This document shows positions 16,013 to 25,059 of a stretch of 64,000 nt of DNA, piece after piece. Below the pieces are notes generated by a model. The model was not told where the DNA came from. It was given only the letters and a program-made list of their open reading frames with translations, and searched no databases. Origin of the DNA: Psychroflexus curvus (GTDB lineage: Bacteria; Bacteroidota; Bacteroidia; Flavobacteriales; Flavobacteriaceae); assembly GCF_020164585.1 (NCBI RefSeq), contig NZ_JAIQZF010000002.1:372001-436000 (forward strand), in the 5' to 3' direction. How positions within the stretch are numbered: the first letter of the stretch is position 1; every line of letters starts with the position of its first letter. The position numbers and the translations under genes were made by a program.

Positions 16013-17062
16013 TTACTTTTTAAGTGACTGCATGTCGATGACAAACCTGTATTTCACATCGGAATTGACCACCCTTTCATAAGCGGTATTGATGTTTTGA
16101 ATGTTAATCATTTCCACATCGGAGACGATATTATGTTCTCCGCAAAAGTTTAGCATCTCCTGAGTTTCCTCAATTCCACCGATAAGTGAACCTGCCAGTC
16201 GTTTTCTCTTTACGATCAAGGCACCACCATTCACGCCTTTAAGCGGTTCAATAGCACCAACTAGACACATGGTTTTATCTCGTTTGAGCAAGTTCAAATA
16301 CGGATTCACATCGTGACCTACGGGAACGGTATTCAATATGAAATCAAACGAGTTGGCGTGCTCTTTCATTTGTTTTTCATCTTTTGAAATCAGGACTTCG
16401 TCGGCTCCCAGTCGTTCTGCATCTTCACTTTTTTCAGGAGACGTGGTAATCATTACGACATGTGCGCCAATAGCATGCGCAAATTTGATTCCCATATGAC
16501 CAAGTCCGCCGAGACCAACAACTCCAACTTTATCTCCTTTTTGAACGTTCCATTGTCTAAGTGGGGACCAGGTGGTGATTCCGGCACATAACAGAGGGGG
16601 AACGGCTTGAATGTCTAGGTTTTCTGGAACATTCAATACAAATTTCTCATCTACTACAATTTCTTCAGAATATCCGCCGAAAGTATGTCCGCCAAGGTGC
16701 TCGTCTGGACTGTTGTAAGTTGCCGTCATACCGTTTTCACAATACTGCTCCAGACCTTCATCGCATGCATCGCAGTTCTGGCAGGAATCTACCATACAGC
16801 CTACACCTACTTTCTGTCCTTTTTTGAACCTGCTGACTTCACTGCCAACGGCTATGACGTGACCGATAATCTCATGACCAGGTATAACAGGGTATTTTGA
16901 ATTTTTCCAGTCGTTTCTCACTTGGTGGATGTCGCTGTGACAAACGCCACAAAAATCTATTTCTATATGAACATCTGTAGGTTGAGGTTCTCTCCTTTTG
17001 ATGTCTAACTGTTCTAAATCGGCGTCACTCGCTTTTGCGCCATATGCTTTTACCTGACTCAT
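16013..17062 (-). CDS. zinc-dependent NAD(P)-dependent alcohol dehydrogenase
   Basis: Medium-chain dehydrogenase/reductase of 349 residues that interconverts alcohols and aldehydes. The catalytic zinc ligands are visible in CGVCHSDIH (Cys38) and PGHEIIGHV (His62, Glu63). The structural zinc Cys cluster is CQNCDACDEGLEQYC and the Rossmann nucleotide-binding loop is GVVGLGGLGHMGIKFA. The pattern best fits the cinnamyl-alcohol-dehydrogenase / YahK-type aldehyde reductase branch, which generally uses NADPH. It stands alone and is divergent from the YceI cluster. Confidence 0.93.
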   Translation of the reverse strand: MSQVKAYGAKASDADLEQLDIKRREPQPTDVHIEIDFCGVCHSDIHQVRNDWKNSKYPVIPGHEIIGHVIAVGSEVSRFKKGQKVGVGCMVDSCQNCDACDEGLEQYCENGMTATYNSPDEHLGGHTFGGYSEEIVVDEKFVLNVPENLDIQAVPPLLCAGITTWSPLRQWNVQKGDKVGVVGLGGLGHMGIKFAHAIGAHVVMITTSPEKSEDAERLGADEVLISKDEKQMKEHANSFDFILNTVPVGHDVNPYLNLLKRDKTMCLVGAIEPLKGVNGGALIVKRKRLAGSLIGGIEETQEMLNFCGEHNIVSDVEMINIQNINTAYERVVNSDVKYRFVIDMQSLKK

Positions 17063-17288
17063 AAATTCCTTTTTTATGAATTTAAGGTATAAAACTGAAC
17101 TGCAGGCAGATTTTACTTCATTTTAACCTTGAAGCCGGGTCTAAGTATGAAATAGACCTATTAGCGGTTTTTTTAATCTAAAAAATTTTCATTATATGAC
17201 ATTGCTCATTTTCTAAAGCAACCTTGTTTCTGAACTTTGCATTAACAAATAATTACAGATTGACGAACAATTTTAAATACACACAAAT

Positions 17289-17873
17289 ATGACATTCACA
17301 AAATTAATTTCGGCTTTCGTTCTACTTTTAATTTTCTCTGTAGGACAATCTCAGACCCAGTTTGAAGCGGTTCCAAACGCTGAAAACTCTATCTTGATAG
17401 AAGGCACTTCCAATATTCATGATTGGGAAATTATCGCCAAAGACTTCACAAGTCAGGTAGATCTATCTATGAAAGACGGTAAGCCAGGACAAGTAAATTC
17501 TATTAACCTCTCTATCCCGGTGAAAAGCTTTGATAGCGGAAAAGGTAAAATGGACAGGAATGCTTATGAGGCTATGAACACAGATACTTATAAGCTGGTT
17601 TCTTTTATGTCTTTGGCACCAGCTGAATTGGTAGAAAAATCTTCTGGAGTTTATCAAGGTTCTGTAAAAGGAGAATTAACTATCTCAGGAACTACCAAAA
17701 TGATTGAGATTCCTGTTGAATTTCATAAAACTGAAACGGGTTATACTCTAAAAGCAGATCAGGGACTTAATATGATGGACTATGGAGTAGAACCACCAAC
17801 CGCTTTGTTTGGAGCGATCACAACAGGCGAGATTGTCAACGTAATTTTTAACCTCACACACTATAAATCTTAA
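17289..17873 (+). CDS. YceI-family periplasmic protein (first of a pair)
   Basis: The 194-residue protein has a signal peptide (KLISAFVLLLIFSVGQSQ) and the YceI beta-barrel lipocalin-like pattern: ILIEGTSNIHDWEI, MDRNAYEAMNTDTYKLVSF, GELTISGTTKMIEIPVEF. YceI proteins bind isoprenoid lipids in a hydrophobic barrel; the role here is unknown. It is followed after 12 bases by a porin-like gene and then by a second YceI-type gene, so the three are probably one functional group. Confidence 0.88.
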   Translation: MTFTKLISAFVLLLIFSVGQSQTQFEAVPNAENSILIEGTSNIHDWEIIAKDFTSQVDLSMKDGKPGQVNSINLSIPVKSFDSGKGKMDRNAYEAMNTDTYKLVSFMSLAPAELVEKSSGVYQGSVKGELTISGTTKMIEIPVEFHKTETGYTLKADQGLNMMDYGVEPPTALFGAITTGEIVNVIFNLTHYKS

Positions 17874-17885
17874 ACACTATTAACT

Positions 17886-19148
17886 ATGAAAACTCTAAAA
17901 TTTACTTTATTATTTTGCCTTACACTGGCATTTTCTTTCAACTCTTTTGCGCAAAAGCGAGACTTAGACAACTTTAGGCCAAGAGACCAAAGAGGTATCA
18001 ATGTTTTTGAGGCACCAAAAGACACAGTATCTACTTTTGACGGTCTTAAAGTAAGAATGGGCGGTGCTTCCACCATACAATTTCAAGCTATTGACCATGA
18101 AAATAACGGGGCTGTACCTTTAGTTGCTTTAGGGGATAACTTCAACTTGGCAACTGCGAATTTAGACATTGATGTAGCACTTTACGACGGTGTACGTATG
18201 CACTTAAGAACCTACTTATCTGCACGTCACCACCCTGAAGCCTGGGTAAAAGGTGGATATATGTTGATTGATAAGCTTGAATTTGTTGGAGAAGGCTTTA
18301 TGGCTGAGAGCATGAAATACTTAACCTTCAAGTTTGGTCACATGGAAATCAACTATGGTGATGCACACTTTAGAAGAACAGATAATGCTATGGCGATGTA
18401 TAATCCTTTTATAGGTAATTACCTTATGGATTCTTTTACAACAGAAGTTGGTTTTGAAGGTTACTATAGAAAAAATGGATGGTTAGCAATGCTTGGCGTT
18501 ACTAATGGTAAACTCAATCAGTCTGTAGAAGAAACAAATACTAAAGCAGTATTTCTTGCAAAACTCGGTTACGACAAACAACTTACTGAAGACACAAGAT
18601 TCAGATTGACGGGTTCTTTGTACACGACAAGTGAATCTTCTAAAAATTTCCTTTATGACGGTGATAGAGCTGGGTCTAGATACTATTTTGTAATGGAAGA
18701 AGAAGGTGCATCTGCTTCTGGTGACTTTAGATCTGGACGAGTAAATCCTGGATTTGGTACTGAAGTTACTTCTATAATGATTAACCCTTTTATAAAACAC
18801 AAAGGCTTAGAGTTCTTTGGTCTATACGAAAACTCTACAGGAAAAGGATTTGGTCCTAACCCTCCAAGTAGAACGTATAACCACTATGCTGCAGACTTAA
18901 TTTACAGATTTGGAGCCAATGAAGATGTGTATATAGGAGGCAGATATAGCTATGTCGATGGAGAGCATTCTTCAGGTCAAGATATCAGCGTAGATAGATT
19001 ACAACTTGGAGCTGGTTGGTTTTTGACCAAAAACGTGCTAGCGAAGTTAGAATATGTCAATCAATCTTACTCTGACTTCAACGCAGCAAGTATTTTTGCA
19101 GACGGACAGTTTGACGGACTTATGCTTGAAGCTGTAATTAGTTTTTAG
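17886..19148 (+). CDS. porin-like outer-membrane beta-barrel protein
   Basis: The 420-residue protein has a signal peptide ending at SFNSFAQ. Long runs of alternating hydrophobic and aromatic residues form beta-strands (FEGYYRKNGWLAMLGVTNGKL, YIGGRYSYVDGEHSSG), and the C-terminus MLEAVISF ends in Phe, as in outer-membrane barrels. No plug domain or TonB box is visible, so it is more likely a passive porin or channel than a TonB receptor. It lies between two YceI-type genes. The substrate is unknown. Confidence 0.7.
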   Translation: MKTLKFTLLFCLTLAFSFNSFAQKRDLDNFRPRDQRGINVFEAPKDTVSTFDGLKVRMGGASTIQFQAIDHENNGAVPLVALGDNFNLATANLDIDVALYDGVRMHLRTYLSARHHPEAWVKGGYMLIDKLEFVGEGFMAESMKYLTFKFGHMEINYGDAHFRRTDNAMAMYNPFIGNYLMDSFTTEVGFEGYYRKNGWLAMLGVTNGKLNQSVEETNTKAVFLAKLGYDKQLTEDTRFRLTGSLYTTSESSKNFLYDGDRAGSRYYFVMEEEGASASGDFRSGRVNPGFGTEVTSIMINPFIKHKGLEFFGLYENSTGKGFGPNPPSRTYNHYAADLIYRFGANEDVYIGGRYSYVDGEHSSGQDISVDRLQLGAGWFLTKNVLAKLEYVNQSYSDFNAASIFADGQFDGLMLEAVISF

Positions 19149-19164
19149 ATTAGCCAATTTTTTT

Positions 19165-19197
19165 AGCTTGCCCTTTTCTAAAAGGGCAAGCTTTTTT
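19165..19197 (+). terminator. intrinsic terminator/attenuator after the porin-like gene
   Basis: AGCTTGCCCTTTT / AAAAGGGCAAGCT inverted repeat followed by a run of T. The next gene in the cluster starts 11 bases later, so this would partially terminate transcription before the second YceI gene. Confidence 0.85.
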
Positions 19198-19208
19198 AAC
19201 TTAGGAGA

Positions 19209-19787
19209 ATGAAAATAGTTTATATTTTACTTTTTAGCTTACTCTCGATGTTTTCTCAAAAAAATGATGAAAATAAGATTGAGGTCAAGATTAAAGAAGG
19301 CAGTCACCTATTTATCAAAGGAACATCAAATGTAAATAAGTTCACCTGCAATTATCTAAAACCTATTGAGCCACAAATTTTCACACTTTCTTATCAAGAC
19401 CACAAGAATGGTTGGTTGCTTGATGATGCGAATCTATCTTTAGAGTCAGCTTCGTTTGACTGTGGAGGTAGAAGAATTAACGATGATTTTGAGGAGCTTA
19501 TACAAACAAGCCAATTTCCTGCCATTCGTATTGAAGTTTTTGAAATTATGCCTGAGAAGTCAAATCTTAGGGCGAAAATAGCTGTGTCAATAGCAGGTGT
19601 AACTAAATCACTTCCTGTGCCTGTTACTTTAGAAAAGGGCAAAGATGTCACCTATACCAGTGTTTTAAAATTGAATATCGAAGACTTTAATCTAGATACG
19701 CCTACTAAAATGATGGGATTGATTAAAGTTAATGAAGAAATTTCGATTTATGTAAATCTTCGTCTAGAGCTATCGGTAAAGAGCTAG
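19209..19787 (+). CDS. YceI-like periplasmic protein (second of a pair)
   Basis: The 192-residue protein has a signal peptide (IVYILLFSLLSMFSQ). The pattern SHLFIKGTSNVNKFTCNY, CGGRRINDDFEELIQTSQFPAIRIEV and VSIAGVTKSLPVPVTL is a diverged YceI fold. It has two Cys residues (CNY, DCGG) not seen in the first copy. It follows a terminator-like hairpin after the porin-like gene, so it is probably expressed at a lower level or from read-through. Confidence 0.75.
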   Translation: MKIVYILLFSLLSMFSQKNDENKIEVKIKEGSHLFIKGTSNVNKFTCNYLKPIEPQIFTLSYQDHKNGWLLDDANLSLESASFDCGGRRINDDFEELIQTSQFPAIRIEVFEIMPEKSNLRAKIAVSIAGVTKSLPVPVTLEKGKDVTYTSVLKLNIEDFNLDTPTKMMGLIKVNEEISIYVNLRLELSVKS

Positions 19788-19815
19788 AAATCATTCAAAT
19801 AAAGTTTATATTTAG

Positions 19816-19855
19816 AATCTTATTACTATAAAGAATATAGTGGTAGGATTTTTTT
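19816..19855 (+). terminator. intrinsic terminator of the YceI cluster
   Basis: A 15-base stem AATCTTATTACTATA / TATAGTGGTAGGATT containing three G-U wobbles, 5-base loop, followed by a run of T. The wobbles make it function only on the plus strand. Confidence 0.7.
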
Positions 19856-19949
19856 ATTTTAGCTAAATCAAATCAATAGATAAATATCTTTCTATTCAGT
19901 GCCACTTATTTAAAATATGTTTTCTAATTTGCCCAACAAAAGTTAACTC

Positions 19950-21326
19950 ATGAAGTCAAAGACCTTTTTATTACTTATAACCTCTGTGTCTGCTCTTGGT
20001 GGATTTTTGTTTGGTTATGATACAGGTGTTATCAATGGTGCTCAATATTTTTTAAGTCAGTATTTTGACCTGGACCCGGCTATGAAGGGCTGGGTAGTAG
20101 GTTCAGCTCTCATAGGCTGCCTTGTAGGAGCGATAAGTGCCGGGTATTTAAGTATGAAATTTGGTCGTAAAAATTCTCTGATTATATCTGCCGTTTTATT
20201 CACAATTTCTGCCTGGGGATCCGGACTTCCATCATTCCTGCCTGAATCTGTTTCGCTTCTTGTTATGTTCAGAATTCTTGGGGGTCTTGGCATCGGTATT
20301 GCATCTATGAGTGCCCCGATGTATATTGCTGAAATTGCCCCATCTCATAAGCGTGGTAGTTTAGTCACGTTTTATCAGCTGGCTATAGTTATAGGGTTTT
20401 TTCTTGTGTTTTTAGCAACTTATTTTATTGGAAAAAACCTGAGTATTGAAGAGAATATCGCTTTTGGCTGGAGAAGGATGTTTTGGTCGGAGCTTATTCC
20501 AAGTGTATTATTCCTTGTCTTATTGTTTTTTGTTCCTAAAAGTCCACGTTGGCTTTACCTGATGAACAGATCAGAGGAAGGTTATGGAACTCTTGTCAAA
20601 ATCCATGGATCAGATATAGCAAAAAAAGAAGCTACTCAAATACAGGATTCCATAGATCAAAATACCGAAAAGCCTAAAATCAACTTTTTCTCTAAAGCTG
20701 TGCTTGGTATTATTTTAATCGGTACCATTTTTTCTATGTTACAACAATTCACTGGGATTAATGCGGTACTTTACTATGGGTCAGATATTTTTGAAAAGGC
20801 TCTCGGCTTTGGTAAAGAGGATGTTTTGGAGCAGCAAATCCTGCTTGCTTTTATCAATTTGATATTTACTTTCATCGCTATGTTTTCTGTAGATAAATTT
20901 GGAAGAAAACCTTTAGTGTATATCGGCAGTGTTGGGATGATAGTGGGCTTTGCCCTATTAGGTATTACACTCCAAATGGAAAGTGTAGGACTTTTATCTT
21001 TAATTGGAGTGTTGCTATTTATAGCCTCATTTGCCATGTCTATGGGACCTGTAGTCTGGGTTTTATTATCTGAAATGTTCCCGAATCGCATTCGAAGTGC
21101 AGCGATGTCTATTGCAGTAGCCGCTCAATGGGCTTCCAATTACTTGGTCTCTCAATTTTTTCCTGTGGTTTCTGAAAGCGAAACCAATATGAACGATTTC
21201 TGGAATGGTTCCTTACCTTATTACATTTTCATTGGATTTATAATTATAATTATAATCTTTACCTATAAGTTTATTCCTGAAACCAAAAACAAAACGCTTG
21301 AAGAACTTGAAGATATCTGGGATTAA
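19950..21326 (+). CDS. sugar porter family MFS transporter
   Basis: A 458-residue, 12-helix inner-membrane proton/sugar symporter of the SP family. Signatures are GGFLFGYDTGVINGA (helix 1), GRKNSL, RILGGLGIGIASMSAPMYIAEIAP, PKSPRWLYL, the sugar-binding QQFTGINAVLYY in helix 7, and PETKNKTLEELE at the C-terminus. The family (XylE, GlcP, GalP) imports monosaccharides such as glucose or xylose. It lies just upstream of the beta-glucan locus, so it could import glucose released by the periplasmic GH3. It has its own upstream region after a terminator and is not obviously in the PUL operon. Confidence 0.93.
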   Translation: MKSKTFLLLITSVSALGGFLFGYDTGVINGAQYFLSQYFDLDPAMKGWVVGSALIGCLVGAISAGYLSMKFGRKNSLIISAVLFTISAWGSGLPSFLPESVSLLVMFRILGGLGIGIASMSAPMYIAEIAPSHKRGSLVTFYQLAIVIGFFLVFLATYFIGKNLSIEENIAFGWRRMFWSELIPSVLFLVLLFFVPKSPRWLYLMNRSEEGYGTLVKIHGSDIAKKEATQIQDSIDQNTEKPKINFFSKAVLGIILIGTIFSMLQQFTGINAVLYYGSDIFEKALGFGKEDVLEQQILLAFINLIFTFIAMFSVDKFGRKPLVYIGSVGMIVGFALLGITLQMESVGLLSLIGVLLFIASFAMSMGPVVWVLLSEMFPNRIRSAAMSIAVAAQWASNYLVSQFFPVVSESETNMNDFWNGSLPYYIFIGFIIIIIIFTYKFIPETKNKTLEELEDIWD

Positions 21327-22001
21327 GATTAGCACAGAGTATTATATTTAAAAGTTATGTCCAATTAACATAATTATCAATTCCACAATCGATTTCTGTT
21401 TCTAGATCTATACAGCTACTACAGTGTTTGGTTTTTAAACCTTTTAATTTTATATTTTTAATATTATCTTATTTTCCAGTTAACTGAGATGAATTTGAAA
21501 AGTCAAGGTCTATGGTTTTGTTTTATGTTAATTTACTGGTGTAATTATCAGGTAGTCTCCTTTTGAAAAACACCCTAACAGTGTCGTTACATTTTCATTG
21601 CTAAATATCAAAGAAATCGTATCTGGTTTGCTGTTGAGACTGAGCTGGTAGATGAAATCAATTTTTAAAGATTCACTTTTTTACCTTAACAGCATACTTA
21701 TTTAAATGTTCATATATATCCGTTTTTTATTCAGTTTGACATGATATTTAAGTTGCATTTTTGTCTGCTATGAAAGTTAATGCTTGAATTACTATTTAAT
21801 TTAGAACTAATTTCCAGGTTAATGAACTTTACAATGACCATACGTTTTTAAACTGGCGTGTAGTTTTTATGATAGATTTCTTCTTAAAATTTAGTGCTGA
21901 ATCAATTGTTTTTATTCCATTTTAATAGTAACGTTCAATATTTGTTGTAGTTTTAATTAACAAAAATATCAACATATAAATATCTAGAAACAAGGGCTAT
22001 A
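21327..22001. other. long AT-rich spacer before the PUL regulator
   Basis: About 675 bases, strongly AT-rich, with no open frame of credible composition. It contains only short, weak inverted repeats (GGTTTTTAAACC near 21429). It must contain the promoter of the regulator gene. A stretch near 21946 (TTGTTGTAGTTTTAATTAAC) weakly resembles the promoter block of susC (24974-25000). Confidence 0.4.
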
Positions 22002-24821
22002 ATGAATTGTTTTAAAGCTTATCTTATACTATTATCAGTTGTATTTAGTTTACCCCTTGTAAGTCATTCTCAGGAACTTCCTCCTGTGCTTACGTTCTCT
22101 CCAAAGGACTATCAGGCAGACAACCAAAACTGGTCTATCACACAAGGCTTTAATAACTATATTTATATCGCCAATAATATTGGATTGCTTGAGTATGACG
22201 GTGAGCATTGGAATCAGTACCCTTCTCCTAATCAAAGTATTTTACGCTCTGTTTTTTTTCATGATCAAAAAATCTATACAGGGAGTTATAGAGAATTTGG
22301 GTTTTGGGAAAAGCAGCAAAGCGGTAAGTTGAAATACCATTCACTTTCCGAAGATAGTATAGATTTCATTGGTGCGGATGAGCAATTCTGGAACATTGAA
22401 CATCTTGATAACTGGATTATTTTTCAATCTCTGGATAATATTTACACTTATCATATCAAAAATAAGTCGCTTAAGAAAATAACCATCGACGGCTCTATTA
22501 CAAAAATTTATAAGGTAGGTGGGGATCTTTACTTTCAGATAGTCGATAAAGGACTCTTCAAATTAGAAGAAGGTGAACCTGCTTTGGTTTCAGATCATGA
22601 TGTGTTCAAAAACAATGCTATTATAAACCTTTACACTCATCCTACAGATGTTCTTGTGCAAACTGACACTAAGGGCATTTACACCTTGGAAAAAGAGCCA
22701 AAAAAATGGCCGTCTTCATCTAATGAAATTGATGATTTTACCGTTTACACCAGCCTTCAGTCCAAAAACGATGGTATTGTTTTAGGTACTATTTCAGAAG
22801 GTGTTGTTTTTCTCAATCCGAATGGAACTATCCAAAAGCAAATCACAGAAAAGGAAACCTTATTCAACAATACTGTTCTATCGGTTTTTGAAGACAAGGA
22901 CGCCAATGTCTGGCTAGGCTTAGACAATGGAATTAACTGTGTAAATGTTAACTCACCTATTTCTGTTTTCAATGATGATAATGGAGTACTTGGAACTATT
23001 TATGCTTCATTAGTTTTTGAGGAAAAGCTTTTCATAGGAACTAACCAAGGGCTGTTTCACAGACAATTAAATAATCCTAAAGCTGATTTCAAATTTGTAG
23101 AAGGATCAAAAGGACAGGTGTGGACACTTCGAGAAGCAAACGGTTATTTACTATGTGGCCATAATAATGGTTCCTTTATTTTTTCTGAAGATGAATTCAG
23201 ACAGATTTCAGATTTACTTGGCACCTGGTGTTTCAAAACTATTCCAGAGCAACCAGACCTCCTTTTACAGGGAAACTATAACGGACTCAGTGTGCTTAAG
23301 AAAACTAATGAAGGCTGGGTATTTAGAAACCGATTAGATAATTTCGATTTGTCTTCAAAATTTGTTGAATTTTCTTCTTCAAATGAAATTTTAATCGATC
23401 ATGAATACAAAGGAGTTTACAGACTTTTAGTTAATAGTAGTTTTACTGAAGTGGATACGGTATACCAAATTAAAAAGCTGGATAAAGGCCTCTATTCCAG
23501 TTTAGTTAAATTCAAAGACACTATTTACTACGCTCAAAAAAAAGGAGTCTGGAGGTTTGATTCTAAACAAAATGAATTCTTAAAAGATGATTTTCTGAGT
23601 CGTTTGTATTCTGAAAATGTCTACACTTCCGGTAAACTTTCAACGACTAGTGGTGAGATTGGTCTATGGAGTTTTAATAAAAACAGTATAGACTTTACAC
23701 TTCAGGGAAAAATAAATAATTCCTTTAGATTAGCATCTATACCGATCACTTCGGATATTAGAGGGGCTATGGTGGGTTATGAAAACATTAATCACATCGG
23801 TGATAATAGATACCTGTTGGGACTTACCCAAGGCTATGTGGTTATTGATTATGAAAAGTTTTTGGATTCTAACATAAATGAATCTTTACACCTCACATCA
23901 GTAAAATATTGGCAGACAGGAAAGGAAGCATCTGTTCTTGACCTAGGGACTTCACACGAATTAAAAAATAAAACAAACAATATTCATTTTAACTTCAGTG
24001 TGCCTTATTTTGAAAAGTACTTTATATCTGAGTATCAGTACAGGCTTAAAGGATTTATCGAAGAATGGTCTTCCTGGGATGAAAAGCATGAGGTGGCATA
24101 TAACAACCTCCCTTTTGGAGATTATGAGTTTCAGGTGAGAGCTCGAATTGGAGAGCGTTACCAAACTGAGACTAAATCCTATAAATTTACCATCAATCGG
24201 CCTTTCGTTTTTTCCAATATCATGCTATTGGTTTATCTAATTCTGTTGACCCTTCTTTTTTTCATCATTCATAAAGTCTATCAGAGGTACTACAAAAAGC
24301 AAAAACTAGAGTTGCAGTATCAGGCAAACAGAGAAATTGAATTAAAACAATTAGAAAGTCAGCAAGAAATTATGCAGGTCAAAAACGATCAGCTCAAACA
24401 GGACATAGAAAGTAAAAGCCGTGAATTGGCCGCGTCCACGATGAGTTTGATTAAGAAAAACGAGTTTCTTGGAATTATAAAAGACCAACTCCAACAGTCA
24501 AAGCCACTATCGCCTAATGCTAAAAAGGTGATTAAAATTATCGATAAAAATATCAATAACACTGATGACTGGAAAATGTTTGAAGAAGCGTTCAATAATT
24601 CAGATAAGGATTTCCTAAAAACAATGAAATCTAAGCATCCTTCTTTAACACCTAATGATCTTCGTCTTTGCGCCTACCTCCGTCTTAATCTATCCTCGAA
24701 AGAAATTGCTCCCCTTTTTAATATATCTACCAAGAGCGTAGAAGTGAAACGATATCGTTTGCGTAAAAAAATGGACTTGCCGAGAGAAATCGGCTTAACA
24801 GATTATATTTTAGAAATTTAA
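22002..24821 (+). CDS. triple-tyrosine / LuxR-type membrane-spanning one-component regulator of the PUL
   Basis: The 939-residue protein has a signal peptide (LILLSVVFSLPLVSHSQ), a long periplasmic beta-propeller-like sensor (about 30-640; repeats such as VFEDKDANVWLGLDNGINCV and NYIYIANNIGLLEYDG) and a Y_Y_Y-type domain (about 650-730; YQYRLKGFIEEWSSWDEKHEVAYNNLPFGDYEFQVRA). One transmembrane helix (about 737-759) leads to a cytoplasmic coiled coil (about 760-815). The C-terminal LuxR-type helix-turn-helix (about 870-935; SLTPNDLRLCAYLRLNLSSKEIAPLFNIS then KSVEVKRYRLRKK) would bind DNA. There is no histidine kinase or receiver domain, so sensing and DNA binding are in one chain. It lies directly upstream of susC and probably activates it in response to glucan fragments. 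Confidence 0.9.
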   Translation: MNCFKAYLILLSVVFSLPLVSHSQELPPVLTFSPKDYQADNQNWSITQGFNNYIYIANNIGLLEYDGEHWNQYPSPNQSILRSVFFHDQKIYTGSYREFGFWEKQQSGKLKYHSLSEDSIDFIGADEQFWNIEHLDNWIIFQSLDNIYTYHIKNKSLKKITIDGSITKIYKVGGDLYFQIVDKGLFKLEEGEPALVSDHDVFKNNAIINLYTHPTDVLVQTDTKGIYTLEKEPKKWPSSSNEIDDFTVYTSLQSKNDGIVLGTISEGVVFLNPNGTIQKQITEKETLFNNTVLSVFEDKDANVWLGLDNGINCVNVNSPISVFNDDNGVLGTIYASLVFEEKLFIGTNQGLFHRQLNNPKADFKFVEGSKGQVWTLREANGYLLCGHNNGSFIFSEDEFRQISDLLGTWCFKTIPEQPDLLLQGNYNGLSVLKKTNEGWVFRNRLDNFDLSSKFVEFSSSNEILIDHEYKGVYRLLVNSSFTEVDTVYQIKKLDKGLYSSLVKFKDTIYYAQKKGVWRFDSKQNEFLKDDFLSRLYSENVYTSGKLSTTSGEIGLWSFNKNSIDFTLQGKINNSFRLASIPITSDIRGAMVGYENINHIGDNRYLLGLTQGYVVIDYEKFLDSNINESLHLTSVKYWQTGKEASVLDLGTSHELKNKTNNIHFNFSVPYFEKYFISEYQYRLKGFIEEWSSWDEKHEVAYNNLPFGDYEFQVRARIGERYQTETKSYKFTINRPFVFSNIMLLVYLILLTLLFFIIHKVYQRYYKKQKLELQYQANREIELKQLESQQEIMQVKNDQLKQDIESKSRELAASTMSLIKKNEFLGIIKDQLQQSKPLSPNAKKVIKIIDKNINNTDDWKMFEEAFNNSDKDFLKTMKSKHPSLTPNDLRLCAYLRLNLSSKEIAPLFNISTKSVEVKRYRLRKKMDLPREIGLTDYILEI

Positions 24822-24842
24822 CACCAATACATTACCCTTAAA

Positions 24843-24865
24843 AAACCAAACATTAACTATACAAA
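24843..24865 (+). promoter_or_regulatory. conserved upstream block 1 of susC (candidate operator)
   Basis: A 23-base block beginning AAACCAAACATTA and ending CTATACAAA recurs with one mismatch at 34805-34827, upstream of the second PUL unit. Further conserved bits follow (CGGTnTTTCTA and AACGAYTTAA). The block begins 217 bases before the susC ATG; the other copy begins 218 bases before its ATG. It is a candidate binding site for the LuxR-type regulator encoded next door. Confidence 0.6.
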
Positions 24866-24973
24866 CACTGATTTTAACGGTTTCTACAACGATTAAGTTT
24901 AATATTTTAACAAATGCCTTAAGCCTAATGAAAACAATAGATTCATAGAAAAAAACGCAGTTTATATAGGGTG

Positions 24974-25000
24974 TTTTTTGCGATGTAGTTTTTTTGTAAC
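24974..25000 (+). promoter_or_regulatory. conserved promoter block 2 of susC
   Basis: TTTTTTGCGATGTAGTTTTT followed by TTGTAAC matches 34928-34954 at 22 of 27 positions and is partly shared with 50904-50926. The common core is TGTA-N4-TTTTGTA, 80-91 bases before each ATG. It includes TA...TTTG elements like the Bacteroidota -7 box and is probably the promoter with an overlapping regulator site. Confidence 0.5.
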
Positions 25001-25059
25001 CAAAAATTATCCCAAAGAGATTATCTTAACATTAGATTTACATTAAACAATTTATAGAT

